Source: Lactobacillus sp. UCMA15818
GTDB taxonomy: Bacteria; Bacillota; Bacilli; Lactobacillales; Lactobacillaceae
DNA: 51,192 nt
Reading direction: 5' to 3'
Assembly (NCBI RefSeq): GCF_030400225.1
Contig: NZ_VJYB01000012.1
Coordinates: 1-51,192, forward strand
Of this stretch, positions 17,662 through 25,614 are shown piece by piece. The notes beneath the pieces were generated by a model. The model did no database searches. It was given only the letters and a program-made list of their open reading frames with translations, and had not been told where the DNA came from. The first letter of the stretch is position 1. Each line of letters opens with the position of its first letter. Both the position numbers and the translations under genes were made by a program.

Positions 17662-18903
17662 ATGAAAAGTATTGGAAAGTTTTTATGTAATAAATGGACT
17701 ATTGGATCATTATTAATAGTGTTATTCTATGGTATGTGTATGGTGGGAATCTACTTTTCAGGATACAAAGTAGTTCCAAGTCACCTAAAAGATTTACCAA
17801 TAGCTGTGGTTAGTCAAGATTCAGATAGTCATGCATTAAAAAAGCAATTGGTACGACAATTACCGTTTAAACATATTAAGTACAATTATTCTCTAAAAAC
17901 GGCAAAAACAAAATTAAAAAATAAGAAAATTTACTTGATTGTTAATATTCCGACTAATTTTCAAAAGAAGATTATAAATGGCAAAAAAACAAATCTGCAC
18001 TTTTATGTGAATGAAGCTAATCCAATGACTGCTGTCAGTGGTATGGAAAGTGTAGCCAAAACAGTAGGAGCTACTGTTGAAAATAAAATTACTAAAAAAC
18101 GTGGAGAGGCTATTTTTACTACTGTTCAATTAAAGCAACTAAAAGCACAACTTGCAAAAGCAATTAAAGAAGCTCCACAGCAGGCTAAGGCTATTCAAGC
18201 TCAGGGTACGGTAGCAGAGAGAAAGTTAAAAAAACAAGCTGATAGTCTTTATAATCCTAAAGATGGTGGAGTCTCTTACAAGCTGCACAAAATGAATAAA
18301 GTTAAAAGTGGTATGAATCATACCATGGCTCCTTTCTTTCTTGCATTAGCATTCTATATTGGGTCGATGATTGGTGCATTAGTGCTATATCTTGCTTTCT
18401 CTGAGTTCTCTCAAAAAATTGGTAAGTTTAAGGCATACGGAATGTCGGAATTAGCTATTCTTTTAATTTCTGTTATAGCGCCTGTTTGTATTTTAGGAAT
18501 TGCAACTTGGCTTAATAATTTTAGTAGTACGGAATTTATGAAACTTTGGTTAAACCATGGTTTGGAACTATTTGCTGCAATGAATTTTAATTTCATTTTC
18601 AATCTACTTTTTGGTCAATTAGGTATCATGTTCAATGTACCAATTATGATGATTCAAATTGTTTCTGGAGCTGGATTAATTCCTAAACTTATTTTACCTG
18701 GATTTTTTAAGTTTATGAGCTTTATTTCACCAACTTATTATGCAATTCAAGCTGATTTTGGAGTTTTAGGGAATCAAGTGGGGATAGGGCAACACTTAAT
18801 GTCTTTAATTTACCTGTCAGTAGTCATCGTAATTATTAATTTGTTCATTGTTATGATGAAAAAATACAGTAAAGCAGTAATTTCGGAGCAAAGCTTACTT
18901 TAA
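17662..18903 (+). CDS. YhgE/Pip-like ABC-2 type membrane protein
   Basis: This 413-residue protein has one N-terminal membrane helix (about residues 12-34) and a long extracytoplasmic domain (about 35-215) containing PIAVVSQDSDSHALKKQL. Five or six C-terminal helices (about 220-405) fit the ABC-2/YhgE-Pip (DUF3533-like) fold. Relatives are exporters or phage-infection-type proteins without an ATPase of their own. TetR control suggests induction by a toxic compound. The ATG follows GGTTGGAGGATTCTT. It is shorter than classic Pip (about 900 residues). Confidence 0.78.
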   Translation: MKSIGKFLCNKWTIGSLLIVLFYGMCMVGIYFSGYKVVPSHLKDLPIAVVSQDSDSHALKKQLVRQLPFKHIKYNYSLKTAKTKLKNKKIYLIVNIPTNFQKKIINGKKTNLHFYVNEANPMTAVSGMESVAKTVGATVENKITKKRGEAIFTTVQLKQLKAQLAKAIKEAPQQAKAIQAQGTVAERKLKKQADSLYNPKDGGVSYKLHKMNKVKSGMNHTMAPFFLALAFYIGSMIGALVLYLAFSEFSQKIGKFKAYGMSELAILLISVIAPVCILGIATWLNNFSSTEFMKLWLNHGLELFAAMNFNFIFNLLFGQLGIMFNVPIMMIQIVSGAGLIPKLILPGFFKFMSFISPTYYAIQADFGVLGNQVGIGQHLMSLIYLSVVIVIINLFIVMMKKYSKAVISEQSLL

Positions 18904-18961
18904 TTTTGAAAATTGTTTGTATAGAATAGATTGTAAAATTAACTTCTGTTCGGACAGAAAA

Positions 18962-19021
18962 GATCAACTTCCTTTAAAATGGCGTTTACCGCAAGCCCAT
19001 TTTTAGGTGTTGATTTTTTTG
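18962..19021 (+). terminator. Terminator after the YhgE/Pip-like gene
   Basis: ATCAACTTCCTTTAAAATGG pairs imperfectly with CCATTTTTAGGTGTTGAT, followed by seven T. It lies 60 bp beyond the membrane protein stop. Confidence 0.6.
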
Positions 19022-19125
19022 TCTAATATAACCTATTCTGAATGAATTAAAAATTGAAGCCTTTTGTAATCTAGAATGACCCAATGCTGACATGGTTGAT
19101 TATGAATATCAATTGTGCTATGTGC

Positions 19126-19329
19126 TTATCTCGATGTTCCTTTTATAAAATTCACTACCTTTTGTCCAAATATCAAACGAATAAGAAACAAAATAGTTGA
19201 CAGTACTACTACACAAACAATAAGTGATAATAACATAATCAAAGGAACTAGAAAAAGCTTTGGAAGTTCAGTTCCCCATAAAATTATATTTTTAAATTGT
19301 TCTAAGACGCTTGAAATTAATAAGTTCAT
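19126..19329 (-). CDS. Small membrane peptide C (67 aa)
   Basis: This 67-residue peptide begins MNLLISSVLEQFKNIILWG and has a long hydrophobic helix (about residues 28-55) with a basic tail (GQKVVNFIKGTSR). Its ATG overlaps the stop of the upstream peptide gene (ATGA) and follows AAAAGGGGAAG, so the two are translationally coupled. No known family is recognised. It could be a toxin-like or signalling peptide, or a membrane regulator. Confidence 0.6.
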   Translation of the reverse strand: MNLLISSVLEQFKNIILWGTELPKLFLVPLIMLLSLIVCVVVLSTILFLIRLIFGQKVVNFIKGTSR

Positions 19330-19466
19330 TTAAATCTTCCCCTTTTCTTTATACGTTTGGTGGTTTTTCGATGTTGATATTTATAGATAATTGATAAAAG
19401 TGCAATAGTACCACCTGTAGCACAAGCCATAATAAGTGGAACCATGAAAATATTCATTAAGTTCAT
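19326..19466 (-). CDS. Small membrane peptide B (46 aa)
   Basis: This 46-residue peptide starts at ATG 19466 with an excellent AGGAGGT site. Its hydrophobic N-terminal part contains VPLIMACATGGTIALL (about residues 9-24) and a strongly basic tail follows (about 29-46). The VPxIxxCATxGTI motif is shared with peptide A upstream, so the two are paralogues. It overlaps peptide C by 4 bp. The function is unknown. Confidence 0.6.
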   Translation of the reverse strand: MNLMNIFMVPLIMACATGGTIALLSIIYKYQHRKTTKRIKKRGRFK

Positions 19467-19493
19467 ATAGACCTCCTCGATTCATTGAAAAGT

Positions 19494-19610
19494 TTACTTT
19501 GATGAAAGAATAGAATTCAAATTATTGTCAAAATGAGCAATAGTTTTGATTATTTGAATTGTTCCTACTGTGGCACAGACTATAATAACTGGTACCAATA
19601 AAATTCTCAT
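19494..19610 (-). CDS. Small membrane peptide A (38 aa)
   Basis: This 38-residue peptide starts at ATG 19610 with TAGGAGGAAAA upstream. It reads MRILLVPVIIVCATVGTI followed by IKTIAHFDNNLNSILSSK. The Cys-Ala-Thr-x-Gly-Thr-Ile motif is shared with peptide B. It is first of three tandem genes facing a TetR regulator. The three good ribosome binding sites argue that these short frames are real genes. Confidence 0.6.
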   Translation of the reverse strand: MRILLVPVIIVCATVGTIQIIKTIAHFDNNLNSILSSK

Positions 19611-19720
19611 AAAATTTTCCTCCTAGATATTCTTTTTATGAGTTTAGTCTAACAATATTGATGAAGAGTTCAACCGGCAATAATTTTGATGATGTAATTT
19701 AATAAACACTTTTTTTACAT

Positions 19721-19750
19721 ATGTTTAACACAATGTCATATATTAAACAT
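19721..19750. promoter_or_regulatory. Candidate operator between peptide cluster and TetR gene
   Basis: ATGTTTAA (19721-19728) mirrors TTAAACAT (19743-19750) with 14 bp between. It lies 62 bp before the TetR start and about 110 bp before peptide A, so one site could control both directions. Confidence 0.45.
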
Positions 19751-19811
19751 TTGTTGCTCAAACTTGACTTGTTTTATATAATTAAAAGAAAGAATTTTGA
19801 AAGGATAGTAT

Positions 19812-20342
19812 ATGAAAACAGATGCTCGTGTTCGTTATACAAAAATGATCATTCAGCAGAGCTTTGTCGAACAATTAAAGGTTTACCCACTTAATAAAAT
19901 TACTGTTAAGAAAATTTGTGCAACTGCAGAAATCAACAGAGCTACGTTCTATAAACATTATCATGACTGTTATGATTTGATGAAACAAATGGAAGACAAG
20001 TTGATAATAGATTTGAAAGAGCTGATATTTGAATCGCGAGATCAGAATTTAGAAAATATATTTGGGAAAATTCTTGAGAAGTTTAAAGAAAAAAAAGAAC
20101 TTTATCTTGTTCTTTTTTCAGAAAACGGAGATAGTACATTTCCTGCAAAAATATTTGAACTTTGCTATGATCTTGCTGTTAAAAATAATAAGAAAAAGGA
20201 AATCACTCAAGAGTGGTTATATTACTTTTTGGCTTATGGGTGTAGTGGTGTGCTAAATCGATGGATAAGTAGTGGAATGAAAGAAGATATTTATGAAGTA
20301 TCTGCATTTATCGGAAATATAAGTGAAAAGGTTTTAAAATAA
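19812..20342 (+). CDS. TetR/AcrR family regulator
   Basis: This 176-residue protein has an HTH at about residues 28-55 (ITVKKICATAEINRATFYKHYHD) and a short C-terminal domain of the TetR_C_7 / DhaS-like kind, including LYYFLAYGCSGVLNRWI near 140. The ATG follows GAAAGGATAGT. It is divergent from the three small membrane peptides, its most probable targets. Confidence 0.85.
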   Translation: MKTDARVRYTKMIIQQSFVEQLKVYPLNKITVKKICATAEINRATFYKHYHDCYDLMKQMEDKLIIDLKELIFESRDQNLENIFGKILEKFKEKKELYLVLFSENGDSTFPAKIFELCYDLAVKNNKKKEITQEWLYYFLAYGCSGVLNRWISSGMKEDIYEVSAFIGNISEKVLK

Positions 20343-20644
20343 CAGTTTTATCTCTAACTCACAGTTTATGAATAATTTTAAAACCAAACTGGAAAATTTA
20401 TGATTCCACTAAGTTTCTTAGCTCATACATTAGAAAAAAACATTAATACCTCAACTTCTAGAATACAAGATATTTAGTGTGATTAGAGACGGATTACATT
20501 AGATACTTTGGTTAAATTGGGAAGGCTTTTCAGGGGATTTGATCGATATTTTTAAAACTTATAAAATGATATAGATTTATATAATACTGAAGAAAAGAGT
20601 GAAAAAAATAATCAGGTCCAACAATATCAGTTTAATTAGTAATA

Positions 20645-20681
20645 AAAGAGTACATCTGGTAATACATAGATGTGCTTTTTT
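20645..20681 (+). terminator. Hairpin with T run
   Basis: AAGAGTACATCT pairs with AGATGTGCTTTTTT around GGTAATACAT. It lies 300 bp after the TetR gene; no gene lies directly upstream, so it may end a lost transcript. Confidence 0.55.
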
Positions 20682-20775
20682 ACCTAATTTGTTTGTATTT
20701 TATAGACCACATGTATATTATTCGTAAAAGATTAACATAAGTCAGAATGAGTACTGTCTCTGAGATTATATCTAA

Positions 20776-20875
20776 TTACTTATTAAAACGATTGCGAAAT
20801 TCATCTATGTCTGCCTTATTTGGTTGAACAGTGTTGCCCACAATTAGTTCAATAGATGAAAAAAGGCGTTCACTA
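20776..20875 (-). pseudogene. C-terminal scrap of an unknown gene
   Basis: On the minus strand a frame reads ERLFSSIELIVGNTVQPNK then ADIDEFRNRFNK and a stop (TAA at about 20776). It looks like natural protein sequence but has no start or upstream extension. The remaining DNA from 20343 to 21084 shows only the hairpin above and control sites for deoC. Confidence 0.25.
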
Positions 20876-20940
20876 TATTGATGTGTGAAACTAAATTAAT
20901 TTTTATAATATTATATTCTGCATAATAAGTAATTACTTAA

Positions 20941-20984
20941 TGAAACGAAAATGTGTTTCAAGTTATTATATGTAAACGCAAGCT
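20941..20984 (+). promoter_or_regulatory. Inverted repeat and cre-like site upstream of deoC
   Basis: TGAAAC and GTTTCA form an inverted repeat (20941-20960). TGTAAACGCAAGCT (20971-20984) matches the catabolite-responsive element consensus except one position. Catabolite control of deoxyribose use by CcpA would be expected in this group. Confidence 0.4.
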
Positions 20985-21084
20985 TCTATATTTATAGACA
21001 TCTGTAAAAAGATGAAAAGAAAGTTGACTTTAATAGCAAATGATTTTATTATCATTATGTAATAACCTAATTGGAGGGATTAAA

Positions 21085-21795
21085 ATGTCTGAGTATACTA
21101 TTAATGACTTTGCACAGATGATTGATCATACAAATTTGCACGCATATGCAACGGATGCTGATATGAAAAAACTTTGTAATGAAGCTAAGAAATATCATTT
21201 TAAGATGGTTGCAATTAATCAAGTTCAATCTAAACTTTGCTCGGAATTGCTGAAAGAAACAGATATTGATACTGGTGCTGCAATTGCCTTTCCTCTCGGG
21301 CAAACGACAATTGAAGCTAAGGAATTTGAAACCAAGAATGCCATCGCTAATGGTGCTAATGAAATTGACTATGTTATTAATATCACTGAGTTAAAAGAAA
21401 AAAATTATGACTATATTGAGGATGAGATGACTAGAATTGTTAAGATTTGTCATGATGAAGAGGTTCTTTGCAAGGTTATTTTTGAAAATCCGTATCTTAC
21501 AAAATTCGAGATTAAACAAGTTACACTTATTGCTAAGCGAGTTCGCCCTGATTTTATCAAAACTGCTACCGGATTTGGTCCGAGTGGTGCTACTGTAGAA
21601 GACGTTCAACTTATGAAAGAAATTGTTGGTTCAAGTGTATATGTTAAAGCGGCTGGAGGTGTTCGGAACTCGGACGATTTTCTTGCGATGATTAAAGCTG
21701 GTGCCTGTCGTATTGGTACCAGTTCAGGTATTGAAATCATCGATGCTTTGAAGAAGAGAATGAATGATGATGGTGTAAAAACAATGGAGTTGTGA
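21085..21795 (+). CDS. deoC: Deoxyribose-phosphate aldolase
   Basis: This class I aldolase of about 236 residues cleaves 2-deoxyribose-5-phosphate to acetaldehyde and glyceraldehyde-3-phosphate in nucleoside catabolism. Visible signatures are the start [12 protein letters not shown], the NEIDYVINI acidic segment (about residues 93-101), the Schiff-base lysine in DFIKTATGF (about 159) and the second lysine in YVKAAGGVR (about 187). ATG 21085 follows TTGGAGGGAT; the open frame further upstream is not used. No deoB or phosphorylase gene is near. The stop overlaps the edge of repeat copy D. Confidence 0.92.
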   Translation: MSEYTINDFAQMIDHTNLHAYATDADMKKLCNEAKKYHFKMVAINQVQSKLCSELLKETDIDTGAAIAFPLGQTTIEAKEFETKNAIANGANEIDYVINITELKEKNYDYIEDEMTRIVKICHDEEVLCKVIFENPYLTKFEIKQVTLIAKRVRPDFIKTATGFGPSGATVEDVQLMKEIVGSSVYVKAAGGVRNSDDFLAMIKAGACRIGTSSGIEIIDALKKRMNDDGVKTMEL

Positions 21796-21956
21796 CATAA
21801 GTCGGAAAAATTTGAGTACTAACTCGAAATTGCGAACATAGCGGGTACTTTGCTATGAGTAATTCGAAGTTAGACGGAGCATTTTGACTTATGGAACACG
21901 TTTATACGGAATAAATAGAGGAGGTGGCTCAAAAGTTAAGCTTTGACCCACCCCTA
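21791..21956 (-). repeat. Dispersed intergenic repeat, copy D (inverted), with attached hairpin
   Basis: This is the most complete unit: outer arm GACATAAGTCGG, inner arms, outer arm ATTTTGACTTATGGAACACG, then AATAGAGGAGGTGG with a hairpin around TCAAAAGTTAAGCTTTGA ending near 21956. It begins inside the deoC stop codon, so it is the first thing downstream of that gene and may act as its terminator. Confidence 0.75.
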
Positions 21957-22060
21957 AAAGTAAATATTAGTATTAAGATCACGGACATAAAAAGGCTAGT
22001 GGAGATTGTTAAAAAAGTTCTATAATACTATGCTCACAGAACGTAAAAGGATGGTGGCTC

Positions 22061-22795
22061 ATGGCAGTACCTAAGTACAAGTTTATTGAAGATGACATTA
22101 AGAAAAAAATTATTTCTGGGATCTACCCTAAAGACAGCATTATTCCTAAAGAAATGATCTTAGTGTCCCAATATAATGTTAGTAGACCTACTATTCGACA
22201 AGCTATTCAAAATCTTGTAAACGAGGGACTTCTTGAGAAAAAACGTCATCGTGGTACCATGGTACGTCAAAATAAAATTAGTCAGGAATTTACCCACGTT
22301 ATTGAAAGTTATGACAGTGAGATGCAATCTAAAGGACTAACAGCTAAAACTCAAGTTATTGTTTTTCGCAATGAGAATCCAACGCCAGAAGTTGCTGAAA
22401 AACTCGGCCTTGATGCGGACAGCTTGGTGTATAAATTAGTTCGTCTGCGTTTTGCAGGGACTGAACCTGTAGTCCTTGTCACTACTTTTCTTCCTTATGA
22501 ACTCTTGAATAATTTTGATAAGATTGACTTTACAAAACATTCTCTCTATGATGAATTGGCAAAATGTGGTTATCCTATTACTCATGTTCGTCGCAAATTG
22601 GAAGTAATTGCTGCTGGTGAAACCACAAGTACGCTACTCAATGTCAAGATTGCTGAACCTCTTTTTTATTTTCACACTATTGGAGATACAAATGAGAAAA
22701 AGATAGAGTATTCAATTGCTAAGTACCGTGGTGATATAAACTACTTCATGTTTGATATTGATAAATCAGACACAACACGCGATTTGCGTATCTGA
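22061..22795 (+). CDS. GntR family regulator with UTRA domain
   Basis: This 244-residue protein has an N-terminal GntR winged HTH (about residues 8-70, including NVSRPTIRQAIQNLVNEGLLEKK) and a C-terminal UTRA effector domain (about 90-235), the HutC type that binds sugars or sugar phosphates. The ATG at 22061 follows AAAGGATGGTGG. It stands alone between deoC and coaA, so the target is uncertain; deoC is possible. Confidence 0.87.
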   Translation: MAVPKYKFIEDDIKKKIISGIYPKDSIIPKEMILVSQYNVSRPTIRQAIQNLVNEGLLEKKRHRGTMVRQNKISQEFTHVIESYDSEMQSKGLTAKTQVIVFRNENPTPEVAEKLGLDADSLVYKLVRLRFAGTEPVVLVTTFLPYELLNNFDKIDFTKHSLYDELAKCGYPITHVRRKLEVIAAGETTSTLLNVKIAEPLFYFHTIGDTNEKKIEYSIAKYRGDINYFMFDIDKSDTTRDLRI

Positions 22796-22805
22796 TTTTA
22801 TATCT

Positions 22806-22892
22806 ATAATTACGTAATTACTCATAGCCAAAACCGGGCTATGTTCGTAATTTTTCGCTAGTACTTGAAGGCTCTCAACTTGAATCATACTC
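22806..22892 (+). repeat. Degenerate copy E of the dispersed repeat
   Basis: ATTACTCATAGCC, GGGCTATGTTCGTAATTTTTCG and TAGTACTTGAAGG match the centre and right arm of the repeat with changes. It lies between the GntR gene and coaA. Confidence 0.5.
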
Positions 22893-22967
22893 TTATAAAT
22901 AAAGCCTAATATTCAAACCAGTAAAATGCTATAATAATCTTAATTTAATTACAATGTAGGAGTAGCA

Positions 22968-23888
22968 ATGTATAATCAGATGAATTATTACAAGATTCCA
23001 CGTGATGAGTGGCGGAACCTATACCAAAAATATCAAGTCTCCTTATCCTTAGAAGAATTGTCACGGATTAAGTCTGTTAATGACCGTATATCACTAGCTG
23101 ACGTTCAAGATATTTATCAACCATTAGTGCATTTACTAGGAATTCATATGAAATCACGGCAAGAGCTGATGAAGCAGCAGGCAGAGTTTTTAGGGATTGA
23201 AGCACATAAAGTTCCGTTTATTCTAGGAATTGCAGGAAGTGTTGCGGTGGGCAAGAGTACAACTGCTAGGTTGCTGCAAACCCTTTTAAGTACGACATAT
23301 CCAGAAAAAAAGGTGCAGTTAATTACAACTGATGGCTTTTTGTATCCAAATAAGGAATTGAAGAGACGCCAGATAATGCAGCGCAAGGGCTTTCCTGAAA
23401 GTTATGATATGGGACGGTTGTTGACATTTACTAACGACGTGAAGAATGGGTTGCCAGCTAAGGCGCCTAGGTATTCTCATAAGGTCTATGATATAGTTCC
23501 CAACGAGTTTGATGTTGTAGACAACCCCGATATTTTGATTGTTGAAGGAATTAATGTGCTGCAGTTGCCAAGTAATCAGCAGCTATATGTCAGTGACTTC
23601 TTTGACTTTTCTATCTATGTAGATGCACATGAAGATTTGATTCAAGGCTGGTATCTTGAACGGTTTGAAACATTATTGGATACTGCATTTCAAGATCCTA
23701 CCAATTATTATTATCCGTATGCAATTGGGGATCGAACTAAGGCAACCAGAATGGCAAGAGAGGTCTGGCTCACAATTAACAGGCCAAATTTGCGTGAATA
23801 TATATTGCCAACAAGAAATCGCGCAGATTTAATCTTACATAAAATGCAAAATCATCTAGTAAACGAACTTTTTTTGCGTAAGTATTAG
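22968..23888 (+). CDS. coaA: Type I pantothenate kinase
   Basis: This 306-residue enzyme phosphorylates pantothenate, the first step of coenzyme A synthesis. The PRK-like P-loop GSVAVGKST (about residues 90-98) is followed by the typical LITTDGFLYPN (about 112-122), KGFPESYD and YSHKVYDIV segments. Length is normal. The ATG follows TGTAGGAGTAGCA. It sits upstream of guaA, the usual order in lactobacilli. Confidence 0.95.
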   Translation: MYNQMNYYKIPRDEWRNLYQKYQVSLSLEELSRIKSVNDRISLADVQDIYQPLVHLLGIHMKSRQELMKQQAEFLGIEAHKVPFILGIAGSVAVGKSTTARLLQTLLSTTYPEKKVQLITTDGFLYPNKELKRRQIMQRKGFPESYDMGRLLTFTNDVKNGLPAKAPRYSHKVYDIVPNEFDVVDNPDILIVEGINVLQLPSNQQLYVSDFFDFSIYVDAHEDLIQGWYLERFETLLDTAFQDPTNYYYPYAIGDRTKATRMAREVWLTINRPNLREYILPTRNRADLILHKMQNHLVNELFLRKY

Positions 23889-23937
23889 AAAATACTAAAA
23901 ATTGTCCGGAATTTACTGGAAATTGCGTGAAATTGAT

Positions 23938-23966
23938 TTGACCCTTAAAGCTCTAATCGGTAGAAT
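23938..23966 (+). promoter_or_regulatory. Promoter of guaA
   Basis: TTGACC (23938-23943), 17 bp, TAGAAT (23961-23966). It is a near-consensus sigma-A promoter 45 bp before the guaA start. No purine riboswitch fold was recognised between them. Confidence 0.7.
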
Positions 23967-24010
23967 AAAAGTAGTAAATGCTCCAAAATTTGAAGACGAG
24001 GTGAACCTTC

Positions 24011-25564
24011 TTGACTAATGTTGACATGCAGGCTTTTGACAAGATTATTGTGCTTGACTTTGGAAGCCAGTATAATCAATTGATTACCCGCCGAATTCGT
24101 GAGTTCGGTATCTATTCAGAATTGCTATCACATAACCTGACAGCTGCTGAGATTAAGAAAATGGCACCCAAGGGAATTATTTTCTCTGGTGGTCCTAATA
24201 GTGTTTATGATGAGAATGCTTTCCATGTGGATCCTGAGATTTTTGAACTCGGAATCCCTGTTTTAGGAATTTGTTATGGGATGCAGTTAATGGCAAATGA
24301 GCTTAATGGTAAGGTGGAGAGTGCTAATAACAAGGAATATGGCAAGGCTGATATTCATGTGGCATCCGCTGATGAACCAATGTTCAAGGGATTACCAGCT
24401 ACGCAGACGGTATGGATGAGTCATGGTGACTTAGTGACAAGTGTCCCTGAAGGATTCAGAATTGCTGCGACAAGTGCTAATTGTCCAATCTCTGCAATGT
24501 CAAATGATGACAAGAAGTTCTATGGTTTACAGTTCCACCCAGAAGTACGTAACACAGAACATGGTAATGATATTTTGCGTCATTTTGCCTTTGATATCTG
24601 TAAGGCACGTGACAACTGGTCAATGGATGATTTCATTGATATGCAGATTGACAAAATTCGTGAAACTGTTGGTGATAAGAAGGTTCTGCTTGGCTTATCA
24701 GGTGGGGTTGATTCGTCAGTTGTAGGTGTCTTATTGCATAAAGCAATTGGAACGCAGTTGACAAGTATCTTCGTAGATCACGGCCTGTTGCGCAAGGGTG
24801 AAGTTGAACAGGTTATGGCAAGTCTTGAAGGAAAATTTGGGCTGAACATTATTCAAGTAGATGCTAAAAAGCGCTTCATGGATAAGTTAGCTGGTGTTTC
24901 TGATCCTGAAAAGAAACGTAAGATCATTGGTAACGAATTTATTCGTGTCTTTGATGATGAAGCTGCTAAGTTAGATGGAATTGATTATTTAGCACAAGGA
25001 ACACTTTATACCGATGTAATTGAATCGGGAACAGATACAGCACAAACAATCAAGTCGCATCACAATGTTGGTGGTCTGCCAGAAGATGTTCAATTCCAGT
25101 TAATTGAACCCTTAAGGACATTATTCAAAGATGAAGTTCGTGAATTAGGTGAAAGACTTGGAATGTCATCTGACCTTGTCTGGCGTCAACCATTCCCAGG
25201 ACCTGGTCTTGGAATTCGCGTGATTGGTGAAATTACAGAAGAAAAACTTAAAATTGTTCGTGATAGTGACTTGATTCTACGTGAAGAAATCGCTAATCAT
25301 GGTCTTGAAAGGGAAATCTGGCAGTACTTCACGGTACTTCCTGGTATCCGCAGTGTCGGTGTCATGGGTGACGGTCGGACTTATGATTATACGGTTGGAA
25401 TCCGTGCAGTTACTTCGATTGATGGGATGACTGCTGATTTTGCTAAGATTCCATGGGATGTCTTGCAAGCAATCTCAGTTCGAATTGTTAACGAAGTCGA
25501 CCACGTTAACCGCATAGTGTACGATATTACGTCGAAGCCACCGGCAACGATAGAGTGGGAATAG
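24011..25564 (+). CDS. guaA: GMP synthase (glutamine-hydrolysing)
   Basis: This 517-residue enzyme converts XMP to GMP using glutamine nitrogen. The N-terminal class I glutamine amidotransferase has nucleophile Cys near residue 87 in GICYGMQ and His/Glu in FHPEVR (about 176). The ATP pyrophosphatase P-loop GLSGGVDSS lies near 227, and the C-terminal dimer domain ends in PPATIEWE. The start is TTG 24011 with GAGGTG at proper spacing. The last three codons form attL of the inserted element. Because the element joins exactly in this core, the protein is unchanged while the stop is TAG (the att copy at 33643 reads TAA). Confidence 0.95.
   Translation: MTNVDMQAFDKIIVLDFGSQYNQLITRRIREFGIYSELLSHNLTAAEIKKMAPKGIIFSGGPNSVYDENAFHVDPEIFELGIPVLGICYGMQLMANELNGKVESANNKEYGKADIHVASADEPMFKGLPATQTVWMSHGDLVTSVPEGFRIAATSANCPISAMSNDDKKFYGLQFHPEVRNTEHGNDILRHFAFDICKARDNWSMDDFIDMQIDKIRETVGDKKVLLGLSGGVDSSVVGVLLHKAIGTQLTSIFVDHGLLRKGEVEQVMASLEGKFGLNIIQVDAKKRFMDKLAGVSDPEKKRKIIGNEFIRVFDDEAAKLDGIDYLAQGTLYTDVIESGTDTAQTIKSHHNVGGLPEDVQFQLIEPLRTLFKDEVRELGERLGMSSDLVWRQPFPGPGLGIRVIGEITEEKLKIVRDSDLILREEIANHGLEREIWQYFTVLPGIRSVGVMGDGRTYDYTVGIRAVTSIDGMTADFAKIPWDVLQAISVRIVNEVDHVNRIVYDITSKPPATIEWE
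25553..25563 (+). repeat. attL core of the integrated element
   Basis: GAGTGGGAATA overlaps the last codons of guaA (Glu-Trp-Glu and the first two bases of the stop). It is identical to 33643-33653. Confidence 0.85.
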
Positions 25565-25573
25565 TAACAGGTG

Positions 25574-25614
25574 AGCTAGAAACTTTTGTGTAACAAGGGC
25601 TTCTAGCTTTTTTT
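25574..25614. terminator. guaA terminator supplied by the element
   Basis: AGCTAGAA (25574-25581) pairs with TTCTAGCT (25601-25608), followed by seven T. It lies just inside attL, so guaA transcription now ends in element DNA. The integrase stop codon (25603-25605) is inside the stem. Confidence 0.7.

Noticed and set aside
19115-19333. 72-codon + strand frame opposite peptide C
   Set aside because: The minus frame has the ribosome site, ATGA coupling and membrane helix; the plus frame has none of these.
23881-24010. Guanine riboswitch before guaA
   Set aside because: No conserved purine-aptamer loop or stem pattern could be found; a normal promoter explains the region.
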